Below are positions 29,961-39,059 of a stretch of DNA of 64,000 nucleotides, piece by piece. Within the stretch, counting starts at the first letter, position 1. Each line of letters starts with the position of its first letter. Origin of the DNA: Prasinococcaceae sp. CCMP 1430 (Eukaryota > Prasinodermophyta > Palmophyllophyceae > Prasinococcales > Prasinococcaceae); assembly GCA_013416795.1 (NCBI GenBank), contig RQSC01000032.1, positions 719,397 to 783,396 of the forward strand, given 5' to 3'. The notes under the pieces were generated by a model. It was not told the origin of the DNA. It was given only the letters and a program-made list of their open reading frames with translations, and ran no database searches. Made by a program: the position numbers and the translations under genes.

Positions 29961-31058
29961 ATGACGGCGACGCCGGGCGCGGGCGGCGAGGCGCTGCAAC
30001 GCCATCTGCGCACGCTGCAGCAGGAGGGCGACGAGGTGGGCGCTCTCAATGCCCGCCTGAGTCCCGCGCTCGGGACGATCCACCGCAAGAAAGCGCACGA
30101 GCGCGCGTCGCTGAGCAGCGCACCTGGGTCTGAGGAGATCGCAGAGCTGCGGCGTTGCGCCGAGGCCAAGGACGTCCTCCTCGCGGACGCATGGGAGCAG
30201 CAGCGTCGCTGCGAGGACTTGCTGGCGGAGGCGCGCGGCGAGAACGACGCGCTGCGCACACGCGTGCAGGCGCTTGAGTCGGAGCTCGCGGCGCGCGATG
30301 CAGAGCTGCTCAGCTCCGCGCTCGCACGCACGCCTGTGGCTGCTCTACAGGAGACGATGGTCCCCACCGCGACGTCTGCCGCGGCCGATATCGAGGCCGA
30401 CGAGGCCTGGGAGGTGCTCGCGCGCTGGGGCCTGTCAGAGCCTGCTGTCAGCTCGCCCGCGGGGGGGCGGTATAATGGCTCCCAATCACAGGCGCACACA
30501 TCTTCAAAGCAGCAGCAGCAGCATCCGCTCCTGCAACGAGCTTCCGGTGCGAAATCGGCGTCAATGACGGCGGTGGCGATCGTGGAGGCGCAAGACGGCC
30601 CCGTGTGCGCAGAGCCGGCCCAGGTGGCGGTCCAAGGTGACAACTCGGATGATGAAGTCGCCGCTGCGGCTGCCGCCGCCGTCGCAGAGCTTGTGAGGGA
30701 GAAAGCGGCACATGGGTTGTCGGCGGTGGCGGGGATTGGTGGGTGCAGCGATGGCGATGTGGACGCGTTCGTCGCCCGCGTGCAAGAGCAAATCACTGGC
30801 GCACACGGCGGCCGACAACAAGCGCAGGCGCCACCGCAGGCGACTTCGGACGCGCTCGCGTCGCTGGCGTCGCTCGGGGCTCGCATGCTTCCGATGGACG
30901 GGGCTGATGCGGGCGATGGCCTCGGCGCAACTATGCGTTTCAGTGCCACGGAGGCTATGGACAAGGGCAGCGAGGCACTGGAGCCACTCTCGCAGCTCGA
31001 CCGAGAGCTCGATGACGCACGTGATGCTGTCTCCAACGCCGTCCGCGCGTTGCAATGA
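29961..31058 (+). CDS. hypothetical coiled-coil protein
   Basis: Not recognised. A single exon of 365 residues from ATG 29961 (MTATPGAGGEALQRHLRTLQ). A heptad-rich helix at about residues 55-115 (EIAELRRCAEAKDVLLADAW, then ENDALRTRVQALESELAARD) predicts a dimeric coiled coil. A Gln/Ala-rich middle follows, and a C-terminal helix with LDRELDDARDAVSNAVRALQ. ALARTPVAALQETMVPTATS may form a short conserved linker. No catalytic motif, signal peptide or membrane segment is visible. A structural or scaffold role is the only reasonable guess. A 438-residue open frame on the opposite strand is Ser/Arg/Ala-only and is rejected. Confidence 0.65.
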   Translation: MTATPGAGGEALQRHLRTLQQEGDEVGALNARLSPALGTIHRKKAHERASLSSAPGSEEIAELRRCAEAKDVLLADAWEQQRRCEDLLAEARGENDALRTRVQALESELAARDAELLSSALARTPVAALQETMVPTATSAAADIEADEAWEVLARWGLSEPAVSSPAGGRYNGSQSQAHTSSKQQQQHPLLQRASGAKSASMTAVAIVEAQDGPVCAEPAQVAVQGDNSDDEVAAAAAAAVAELVREKAAHGLSAVAGIGGCSDGDVDAFVARVQEQITGAHGGRQQAQAPPQATSDALASLASLGARMLPMDGADAGDGLGATMRFSATEAMDKGSEALEPLSQLDRELDDARDAVSNAVRALQ

Positions 31059-31158
31059 GCGCGACTGACGCTGAGCGCGGAGGCGTGCCGCGCGCGTGCG
31101 TGCCTGTACTTGCCAATTAAAACAACTTGTGGCCGAGTCGCAAACCAGGGCGCTGCGC
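31059..31158. terminator. convergent 3' region, coiled-coil protein / SET protein
   Basis: 100 bp with an A/T-rich dip (GCCAATTAAAACAACTTGTG at about 31114-31133). No gene is seen. Confidence 0.5.
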
Positions 31159-33288
31159 TCACTTGAAGGGTAGTTTAGGCAGCTCGGGCATGTCTGGCAG
31201 CTTTGGCATGCCGTCCGGTAGCTTAGGAAGCTTGATGCTGCCGAGAATGCCATCCGCGCCAGTGAGTGGCACATTGCGCGTGTCCGCCTGCCCGGCGGCC
31301 TTGGCGTCGGCGTAGTCCTCCGTCGCGCCGCTCGACATGACAAACTCAAGGCGTGCGAGCACTCGCCGCTCGCGTGCGCGCACAGCCGCACACGCGCAGT
31401 AACGCGCCGCGGCCAGCTCGCGCTCACGCTCATCCATTGTGTCCACCAGCGCTGGGCCTGCCTCCTCGGCTGCGCGCTCGTCCTGCTTGAGGGTCCCGGG
31501 GTACCCTGCTTGCATATCGCTGGCCACGTCCGCCAGTACGCTCTTGGCCGCCGAAGACCAATCTTTGCCGACCACGCCCGCACCATCCTCGCCGAAGGCC
31601 GCCGCCACGCATGCCTCGGCTTCGGCCGCATCGCGCGGCTCGGCGACCGCCACCAGTGCGAATGCGAGCATCTCCGGCGGTGCGCCTGTCAGCCTGCAGG
31701 GGAAGACCGCCAGGCCAGGGCTGATGCCCCTCGCCTGCAGCGCCTCCGCCTTCGCCTCCCGCCACTCGTCGTCCGCGGGTAGCGCGAGCGCAACGTCTAC
31801 CGCCTCGCACGGTGGCGTGTCTGCCGGCACAAAGCCGTACGAAAGCAGTAATTCCGCCGACGTGCGATCGCCGTAGGAGCCGAATACCTGGTCACCCTCG
31901 CGATAGTCTCGCGCTGCTGGAAGCGTGACGGCGCCGCTCGTAACCCCGCTGCGCCAGTCGATGTGCGCCCCGCTGGCGTTTGCCGTCGGTGAGTGGTTGG
32001 CAAAGTCTGCCCACGGCACCAGCGCGAGCTCGCCCTTTCCCTCCCCGGCACCGCCCTTTGTGGCGTCGCCCGCGGCCGTCTCGACAGCCATGTTTTCGAG
32101 CCGCACCGCGCGACTTAGCAACATTGACAGCGCCCACGTGAGCGCGCCGTCAGGCGGGGGCCGGAGGCCCGCCGCGTTGAAGGCGTCGCGCAGCTCAGCG
32201 CGCATGAAGTCGGCCTGCGCGCGTCGCTCAAGCGCTGCGGTGAGAGTGGGGGAGCCGCGCAGTAGCTCGCGCGTCTCACGCTCGGGCCACTCGATCACAC
32301 ACCCCGAAGCCGGCGGCAGCGCCGCAATGTACTTTGAGAAGGATGTCTCAGGTATGTAGCCCGGAGTCGCGGCCGCTGCGAGGTAGCCCGCGAGCACAGA
32401 GTACTCGGGCAGCTCTGCGAGCGCCTCCGCGTGCTCTTCAGGTAGCTCCTCCAGCGCGCGACGCGGCGTGAGCAGCAGCCGGCGCGGCACGCCAAGCAGC
32501 AGCTCGCCCTTGTTGATCTCGCGCGCAGCGACTAGCCCGCGGCCCTGGCCAGGCACGGTTCGCAGCGTCACGGCCTGTCTAGGCAGGCCCTCATCCTGAG
32601 CCCACCGTGCGAATTCCTGCGTGGCTGTGAGCGACCCCCCCGCGTGGCGCCATCCGCCTGCCGAGAGCGGCGACGCATCCTCGGGCGCTGTGCCGAACCC
32701 TCCCCGGCGCTTCTTTGCGGCGCACGCCACGCGCCTCGCCGTGCCGCCGCGTGGGCGCGCCGCGCCACTGCCGCCGCCGCTTTTCCACCGCCGCGGCTTC
32801 GCGCGCTCTGGTTGCGCGCCTCCAATCGCCGCCGCGCGTCCCAGCGCCGCTCCGCCCACCGCCAGCGGCGGTCGTGCGGGGAAGCGCAGGGTGGGGAGGG
32901 GGAGGAGAGCGCGGGCGGGCGAGCGAGCGAGCGAGAGGCACTCGCGCGCGCGCTGCCACCGCCCCCGCCGCCGCTGCAGGGTGTGCCGCGAGCCTCGCCC
33001 GCACCGCCCACCCCGCCCATCCCGCTCGCCCCCCCCACGCCGCCTGCGACCGACAGCAGTCGGCACGAGTGGATAAGCGAGTGATCCGCGCGCGCGCACA
33101 GTGGAGAGCGCCGCATCGTTGCTGCGACGGCGGGCGTGGATGGTATTACCCCGGTCTGAGCGTGTCTCCCGGGGGAAAGTGTGCGAAAGACCCGGTATAT
33201 CTCGGCGGATCTCGGTGTTGTGCCCGTATGAGGCGCAATTAGACCGGGGTATGCCGCGGCCTGGGCGAAAACCCCAGCGCGCGCGCAT
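31159..33288 (-). CDS. SET-domain methyltransferase of the Rubisco LSMT/SETD3 family (5' end unresolved)
   Basis: The conserved part (about 32640 down to 31159) begins LTATQEFARWAQDEGLPRQA and VPGQGRGLVAAREINKGELL, the N-SET substrate region. It continues with LSRAVRLENM, LVPWADFANHSPTANASGAH (the NHS-type AdoMet-binding motif), EGDQVFGSYGDRTSAELLLS and YGFVP, then a Rubs-subs-bind-like helical C-terminus. The family methylates lysine of Rubisco large subunit, aldolase or actin histidine. Just upstream, RRVACAAKKRRG resembles a plastid transit-peptide cleavage site. The only in-frame ATG is far upstream (33288), in sequence that looks less coding, so a short first exon elsewhere is likely. 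The C-terminus carries KLP repeats (KLPDMPELPKLPFK), unusual for the family. Confidence 0.78.
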   Translation of the reverse strand: MRARWGFRPGRGIPRSNCASYGHNTEIRRDIPGLSHTFPRETRSDRGNTIHARRRSNDAALSTVRARGSLAYPLVPTAVGRRRRGGGERDGRGGRCGRGSRHTLQRRRGRWQRARECLSLARSPARALLPLPTLRFPARPPLAVGGAALGRAAAIGGAQPERAKPRRWKSGGGSGAARPRGGTARRVACAAKKRRGGFGTAPEDASPLSAGGWRHAGGSLTATQEFARWAQDEGLPRQAVTLRTVPGQGRGLVAAREINKGELLLGVPRRLLLTPRRALEELPEEHAEALAELPEYSVLAGYLAAAATPGYIPETSFSKYIAALPPASGCVIEWPERETRELLRGSPTLTAALERRAQADFMRAELRDAFNAAGLRPPPDGALTWALSMLLSRAVRLENMAVETAAGDATKGGAGEGKGELALVPWADFANHSPTANASGAHIDWRSGVTSGAVTLPAARDYREGDQVFGSYGDRTSAELLLSYGFVPADTPPCEAVDVALALPADDEWREAKAEALQARGISPGLAVFPCRLTGAPPEMLAFALVAVAEPRDAAEAEACVAAAFGEDGAGVVGKDWSSAAKSVLADVASDMQAGYPGTLKQDERAAEEAGPALVDTMDERERELAAARYCACAAVRARERRVLARLEFVMSSGATEDYADAKAAGQADTRNVPLTGADGILGSIKLPKLPDGMPKLPDMPELPKLPFK

Positions 33289-33468
33289 CGCGCAACCGGC
33301 GGCCGCCGGCCGATGCGGTGGCACAGAGCGTCCGAGGCGTCGACCTCAGCCCGAGGCCCGCCGCCGCCGCCGTCGGACCCCTGATCACCCCCGCTCTCGC
33401 CGCGGCAGACGCGATGGCCGCCGTGAGCTTTGAGCTTGCCGTGAAGCTGCTTGAGCGTCCCGCCCCTG
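33289..33468. promoter_or_regulatory. bidirectional promoter segment, SET protein / argininosuccinate synthase
   Basis: 180 bp between assigned starts. The real SET start is probably further left, so the shared promoter likely extends to about 33000. Nearby, at 33164-33170, is GTCTCCC followed by GGGG, a partial match to the 11-base motif seen in other divergent promoters. Confidence 0.4.
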
Positions 33469-35137
33469 ATGGCCGCCTCGGCCTCAGCCGCCGCGCCGCG
33501 CCGCGCCGCCGCGAGGGCTGCCGACGACGACGCGCCCAAGAAGGTGAGCGCGTGCAGCGGGCAGGGGTGGGATGCTGCGAGTTTCGAGTGCATCGGTGCC
33601 GTGCTCCAGGAAGGATGCCGGGCATGGTTGGCGATCGAGGCTTGGGTGGACGCGACGCGCGCGCCATGGGCGCGGGCGCGGGTCCGCCTGCGGCGTTGAC
33701 CACTTTCCCGGGGAGCGGGCGGCGATGTGTGCTTGCTGCGCTCCTTCTGTACACCTCCGCCTGCCCCCGCGCTGACTCCGCACAATTCGATGCTCGCCTT
33801 TCGCGCTCGTGACTATCGACTGCCTCCCGATCAGGTTGTGCTCGCGTACAGCGGTGGCCTCGACACCTCCATCATCCTCAAGTGGCTCCAGGAGACGTAC
33901 GGCTGCGAGGTGGTGACGTTCACCGCCGATCTCGGCCAGGGCGAGGAGCTCGAGCCCGCGCGGAAGAAGGCCGAGGACATGGGCGTGAAGGAGATTTACA
34001 TCGACGACCTGCGCGAGGAGTTCGTGCGCGATTACGTCTTCCCCATGTTCCGCGCCAACGCGCTCTATGAGGGCACCTACCTGCTTGGCACGTCGATCGC
34101 GCGCCCGCTGATCGCCAAGCGCCAGATCGAGATCGCGAAGGAGACTGGCGCCGATGCTGTGTGCCACGGCGCCACCGGCAAGGGCAATGACCAGGTGCGC
34201 TTCGAGCTGGGCTACTACGGCCTCAAGCCGGACGTCAAGGTTATCGCGCCGTGGCGCGACTGGGAGCTCAACTCGCGCACGTCGCTCATCGACTACGCGG
34301 AGGCGCGCGGCATCCCCGTCGCGGCGGGCAAGCGCGACGAGCCCCCCTATTCGATGGACGCGAACCTGCTGCACATCTCGTACGAGGGCAACGCCCTTGA
34401 GGACCCGTGGGTTGAGGCCCAGGAGTCCATGGTGAGTGGGCCTGCGCCGCTGAACGCTCACCGCCGAGCGCGCTGCGCGCGGCGCCTGTGGTGCGCGCCA
34501 CCATCGCGCTGACTCCAGCCGCTCGCCTGCATTGCAGTTCACCCGCTCGGTGTCGCCCGAGCAGGCGCCGGACGAGCCCACCTACTTGGAGATCGAGTTC
34601 GAGGCGGGCGACCCCGTCGCGATCGATGGCGAGCGCATGTCCCCCGCCGAGCTGCTCACTGCGCTCAACAAGGCCGGTGGCGACAACGGCATCGGCCGCA
34701 TCGACATCGTCGAGAGCCGCTTCGTGGGCATGAAGAGCCGCGGCGTGTACGAGACACCCGGTGGCACCATTCTGCTCGAGGCGCGCCGCGCGATGGAGTC
34801 GATCACCCTCGACCGCGGCCAGGCGCATCTCAAGGACGAGCTGATGCCCAAGTACGCCGAGCTGATCTACAACGGCTTCTGGTTCTCGCCTGAGCGCGAG
34901 ATGCTGCAGGCGGCCATCGACGAGTGCTCCAAGCACGTCACCGGCACCGTGCGCGTCAAGCTCTACAAGGGCAACACTATCGTGGTGGGCCGCAAGTCCG
35001 ACTACTCGCTCTACAACGCCACCATCGCCTCGTTCGAGGACGACCAGGGCGCCTATGATCAGGCTGACGCGGCGGGCTTCATCAAGCTCCAGGCTCTGCG
35101 CCTGAGGACGCTCGCGAGCAATGACAAGAGGAACTGA
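33469..35137 (+). CDS. ASS1: argininosuccinate synthase
   Basis: Three exons, 33469..33543, 33835..34431 and 34538..35137, all phase 0 (introns 291 and 106 bp); 423 residues. A short Ala/Arg leader is followed by the ATP pyrophosphatase P-loop [20 protein letters not shown], with an intron exactly between KK and VV. Then come [59 protein letters not shown] and the tetramer region [10 protein letters not shown]. It joins citrulline and aspartate using ATP, the penultimate step of arginine synthesis and of the urea cycle. Length and motifs match full-length bacterial and animal enzymes. The Ala/Arg-rich leader could be a weak targeting peptide; cytosolic location is equally possible. Confidence 0.97.
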
Positions 35138-35287
35138 GGTTCTCGGCACGTTGGCGCGCGGTAAATATCATAATTGTAGTGCATCATCGCGTCACCGCCG
35201 GGTCGCCGCGCAGGTGGCAAGCGAGCGGCGACAGGCGGACGGTGAGAAGGGCGTATGTTACGTGTCCCCCCGGAACGGATGACGCAA
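35138..35287. terminator. convergent 3' region, ASS1 / PSMC4
   Basis: About 150 bp between the two stop codons. ASS1's side has a clear A/T dip (GTAAATATCATAATTGTAGT at 35161-35180) just after the stop, containing a TTGTAG element. No gene is seen. Confidence 0.5.
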
Positions 35288-36813
35288 TCACTGCGGGACA
35301 GCGCGCAATCGGGCGCGCGGGCGCGCGCGCGGGGGGGGGGGGCTGGGTTAGTCTCGCGATCACATGGGCGAGCGACGAGCGCCATCGCATTGTCGATGTG
35401 CGCACGCGCAGGCGAGCCGCGCGGCCGCAACGCACTTGATAGAACTCGAACTTTTCGGCGTCCTTCTTGCACTGGGCCTTGTATCCGTTCTCGAAGTCCT
35501 CCGGGAGGACCACGTATCTGTTCTTGCGCACCGCTGCGAGGCCCGCCGCCTGGCAGATAGCGGCGATGTCGGCGGCGCTCAGCTTGTCTGGACGCGACAC
35601 GTAATCCTCGAGGTCGACCTCGTCGCTGAGGTTCATCTTGGCGGTACACACCTGGAAGATCAGACGCTTCTGGCGGCGGTCCGGCGTGGGGAACTCGATC
35701 TTGCGGTCGAGGCGGCCTGGACGCAGCAGCGCTGGGTCCAGCGTGTCGGCACGGTTCGTCGCCATAATCACCTGAAAGTATCACGAGGAATTCGGGAAAG
35801 TGTGTGTGTGTGTTTGGGGGGGGGGGGGGGGCGGGTCAGCGCGCGGGGATGCTGGGCGGGGCCTGACGCAGGAATCGGCGGCAACGCGCTGACACCGCTC
35901 TTGCAGCTTGCGGACGCACCTTCACATTCACCGTCTGGTCGAAGCCGTCCATCTGGTTCAGCAGCTCCATGAGGATACGCTGCACCTCACGGTCGGCTCC
36001 AGTCTGTGCGTCGAAGCGCGCGGTAGCGATGGCATCCACCTCATCCACGAAGATGATCGCCGGCGCGTTCTCCTTGGCGAGCCTGAACACATCGCGCACC
36101 ATTCGCGGCCCCTCGCCAAGGTACTTCTGCACGAACTCCGAGCCCACCACGCGAATGAAAGCGGCGGTGGTGTGGTGTGCGACGGCCTTGGCGAGCATTG
36201 TCTTCCCCGTGCCGGGCGGTCCGTAGAGCAGCACGCCGCGCGGCGGGTCGATGCCGACCTGCCTGTAGAGATCGCTATTGGTGAGCGGCAGCTCGACGGC
36301 CTCTTTGATCTCCTGCTTCTGGATGTCCATGCCGCCGATGTCCGAGTACGAGACGTCAGGACGCTCGTGCGCGGCCATGAGCGAGATGCTCGAATCGGCC
36401 TCGGGCGGCAGCACGTCCACCAGTGCATTTGAGTGCCTGTGCAGCGCGACGCTCGCGCTCGGTTTGAGCAGCTCGCGGTTGATGGTCGACAGGATGCGCA
36501 CGTAATAGTTCGACCCGGTCGTCGAGCCGACGATGCCGTTGTCCGAGTCAACGAGCTCCAGGAACTGGCCGATGACCAGCGGCACGCTCTGGATGCGCTT
36601 CACCTCCTCGCGCGCGCGCAGCAGCTCGCGCTGCAGGTTCTTTTGCTCGTCCTTGATGTACTCCTCCTGAATGTCGAGGAACTCGAGCGCCTTCTGCAGC
36701 GTCTTGAGCCGTGTGTACAGGTCCGCCTCGGACTCGCCCGCCGCGCCCGCGTCTCGCGCGGTCTCCACGTCCATCTTCTCGGCGCTGGGCGCAACCACCG
36801 CGGCCGACGCCAT
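35288..36813 (-). CDS. PSMC4: 26S proteasome regulatory ATPase Rpt3 (PSMC4); stop codon alone in the last exon
   Basis: Minus-strand exons 36813..35920, 35771..35436 and 35290..35288; 410 residues. An N-terminal coiled coil ([20 protein letters not shown]) precedes an OB domain. The AAA core follows with Walker A GPPGTGKT (198-205), pore loop [20 protein letters not shown], Walker [11 protein letters not shown], and arginine-finger sensor region [11 protein letters not shown]. Rpt3-specific features are [14 protein letters not shown] and the C-terminus FEFYQ. The last exon appears to consist of the stop codon: the frame runs FEFYQ, then donor GTGCGT, and the acceptor CTGTCCCGCAG at 35291-35301 is followed at once by TGA. 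Without that splice the protein would gain an alien Arg-rich tail. Introns are 148 and 145 bp. Rpt3 unfolds substrates and its C-terminus docks into the 20S core. Confidence 0.95.
35326..35341. repeat. CG and poly-G tract in PSMC4 last intron
   Basis: An alternating CG stretch passes into a run of G on the + strand. It forms a C-rich polypyrimidine stretch on the coding (minus) strand, upstream of the last acceptor of PSMC4. Confidence 0.7.
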
Positions 36814-37590
36814 CCCCAGCGCCCACGCCCGCCCTCACACCCCCTACCTGGCCACCCGCGCACTCGCGTCCCGACCCCTCAGCGCCCTCCGCTCCGCGCT
36901 GCGAGCACGGCGCGATCGCACGCGGCGCGGGCGCGCGACGACGGCGGCGGCGGCCCCCGCCTCCACGGCGGCCGCGGCGTCGGCATGGAGCGGGAATGCT
37001 GGCGCAAAAAAAAAAAAAAAAAGGCCTCACGCCAGGCGAGGTCCGGTCTGCGGGCAGCCGGGCGTGCGAGGCACGAGTCTCCTGTTTCGCGGAACGCGCA
37101 TTCGCGCGCGCGCCTTCCGCAAAACGGCGCCGTTGCGGATCCAGGCCGGGCTTTGCTTTGATGGGGGCCGTCGGCGTCGCTGCGGGGCGCTTTCGTGGGG
37201 CGGCGATTGCGATACCAGGTAGGGCCGTTGAGTTCCCCCGGCCGGCGCCGCAAGCGGCGCGGGGGAACGCTGCGGGGGGGGGCCTCGCGCAAGGGGGGTG
37301 CGGTGAGTTCCGAGGCATCCTCGAGGTCGGCGCGAATGGCGTCGAATACGGGCGGCCGCGGGGCGGGCGCACGAGCGCGCCGGCGGGCCCGCATGGCCTG
37401 CCGTGGGCGGCAGCAGGTTTGGCTGTGAGGGCGAGGGGGGGGGAAGGGGGGGCGCCACAGCACGTGCCAGAGCGCTCGCTCTGCACCCGTGCCGCGTGGG
37501 CATCGTGAGCCAGACTGCAAACGCAAGACGGCCTCCTAGGCGGGTTCGGGGGCGCGGCGCATCGCGCAATCGCACCCCCGGCCCGCGGCG
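36814..37590. promoter_or_regulatory. divergent intergenic segment, PSMC4 / SHIPPO protein
   Basis: 777 bp, no supported gene. A 17-base poly-A run lies at 37006-37022. The rest is very GC-rich with G-runs of eight or more (37276-37283, 37435-37443) that could form G-quadruplexes. Open frames on both strands are Arg/Ala/Pro-rich shadows. Confidence 0.5.
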
Positions 37591-38928
37591 ATGGCTGAGG
37601 GGGGCAGGAAAGGAGCAACCATAGTTCCGGTAGGCGTGCCCGCGGCCCCTGCACCCGCGCCTCCGCCCAAAAGCATCGGCCGCGGCGGCTCGGGCTCGCT
37701 CTACTCGGTGTTGCCCTCCGAGTGGAAGGGCTCTGATTCGCCAGGGCCGGGCGTGTATGCCGACGGAGCGCAGGTGGGTTCGACATTCTCACTCTGGCAG
37801 CGCTCCAGCGTCGGGAAGAAGAGGTTCCTCGGGACGCGCGGGGAGCCCGGCGCACGCGGTGGGGCAGTGGGCGCCAGCGTTGGAGAGGCCGCGGCGGCCG
37901 CGCGCGCGACGCGAAAGTCGAAGCTGCCGCAAGGCGTCTCGCGCTCAGTCAGTCCGAGTCACAAGGTTCCGCGCGCCTTCTCCTTCGAAGGCCGCCCGGA
38001 AGAGCCTGCTTATATCGCGGGGTTGGGCACAGCGCGCCACGTTCCAGGCCCGTTTGACTACAAGCCAGCCCGTGGGCTCAGCAAAGGCCCTAGGGCCTCT
38101 TTCGGGCGCGATTTGCGCTTCTGGGAGCACCCACTGTTGAACCGTGCGGACGCGGTGGTGGCGCAGGCCAGCAAGGCGAAAAGCGCGCCGACGGCGGCGC
38201 AAGTGGCGGGCGCACAGGGGTATGGGGCTGGCGGGGGGAACAGCAGCAGCGATGGCTTGAGCGCCGACGGGCTGCCAACGCTGGGATTGCGATCACTGAC
38301 CGGCCCCCGGAACTCGCGCGAGTCAATGTGGGCTGACTGCAAGAGTCAGTCGCACGCTGCGCGTGTGTGGCACCAGCCGCTGAGCTCGCTCCAGAGCCCT
38401 GCATGGGACGCATTCAGACGCGCGGCGAGCCCGCCCACGCGCCTGCGAGTGGAAGGTCTCATTCAGGACAAAACGCGCGCCTCCGAAGCTATGCACCGAC
38501 GATACCTCTCTGAGCGAGAGCGTTTCCATGCGCGGCAGCGCAAGAACCGCGCAACGCAGAAGGCATCTGGCCAGGCGTCTCCCGAGACATTGCGCCGCCG
38601 CGCATCCAGAAAGGAGGCCGCCTTGCAGGAGCGGGCCATGGTGTCGTTCATGCCGGGGCTGAAGGCCAAGGCCGAGGCAGAGGCTGAGGCGATTGCCACG
38701 CAGCTCTATGAGCTCGACGCCTTCGAGGACCACCTGAAGGCATTACGCCAGCAAGGCACGCTCGAGGAGAGGCTCGTGCGGGAGCTCGAGAAGTTGGAGC
38801 GCATGCGAAACGTGATGAGCTGGCGACGATTCTTCAAAAAGATTGTGAAGACACCTGCATTCGCGGCCGTCGCCATAGAGGACTTCGGCGAGGACGTGGA
38901 GGAGGACGAGGGCGACGGCAACGCATAG
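37591..38928 (+). CDS. SHIPPO/sperm-tail PG-rich-repeat-like protein
   Basis: A single exon of 445 residues from ATG 37591. Two sperm-tail PG-rich signatures are visible: SDSPGPGVYADGAQ (residues about 49-62) and HVPGPFDYKPARGLSKGPRA (about 150-169), the latter followed by SFGRDLRFWEHP. The C-terminal half is a charged helix (RYLSERERFHARQRKNRATQ, then LEERLVRELEKLERMRNVMS) ending in acidic EDVEEDEGDGNA. STPG/SHIPPO proteins bind the lumen or surface of ciliary and flagellar microtubules. This implies a flagellated life stage. With only two repeats the exact ortholog cannot be named. It is convergent with the SLC25A44-like gene. Confidence 0.72.
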   Translation: MAEGGRKGATIVPVGVPAAPAPAPPPKSIGRGGSGSLYSVLPSEWKGSDSPGPGVYADGAQVGSTFSLWQRSSVGKKRFLGTRGEPGARGGAVGASVGEAAAAARATRKSKLPQGVSRSVSPSHKVPRAFSFEGRPEEPAYIAGLGTARHVPGPFDYKPARGLSKGPRASFGRDLRFWEHPLLNRADAVVAQASKAKSAPTAAQVAGAQGYGAGGGNSSSDGLSADGLPTLGLRSLTGPRNSRESMWADCKSQSHAARVWHQPLSSLQSPAWDAFRRAASPPTRLRVEGLIQDKTRASEAMHRRYLSERERFHARQRKNRATQKASGQASPETLRRRASRKEAALQERAMVSFMPGLKAKAEAEAEAIATQLYELDAFEDHLKALRQQGTLEERLVRELEKLERMRNVMSWRRFFKKIVKTPAFAAVAIEDFGEDVEEDEGDGNA

Positions 38929-39059
38929 GCGAAGCCAAGCAAATTGTACTTTAGAAGTTAATTATTATTACTGTAGGATGTGTAGTGCACCGGACCTCGG
39001 CGGCGCCCAGCGACAATACCGTGCGGGGCGGCAACCCGGCGCAGCCTGCGCTGGCGATG
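38929..39059. terminator. convergent 3' region with A/T-rich core
   Basis: 131 bp. A strongly A/T-rich core (AAGTTAATTATTATTACTGT at 38955-38974) immediately follows CAAATTGTACTTTAG. This is the lowest-GC stretch of the neighbourhood and the likely polyadenylation region of both converging genes. Confidence 0.55.

Noticed and set aside
29846-31162. 438-residue frame antisense to the coiled-coil gene
   Set aside because: Ser/Arg/Ala-only composition; the sense frame gives a heptad pattern and a normal start.
36548-37855. 435-residue minus-strand frame upstream of PSMC4
   Set aside because: It passes through the PSMC4 first exon in the wrong frame and a poly-A tract; no conserved residues.
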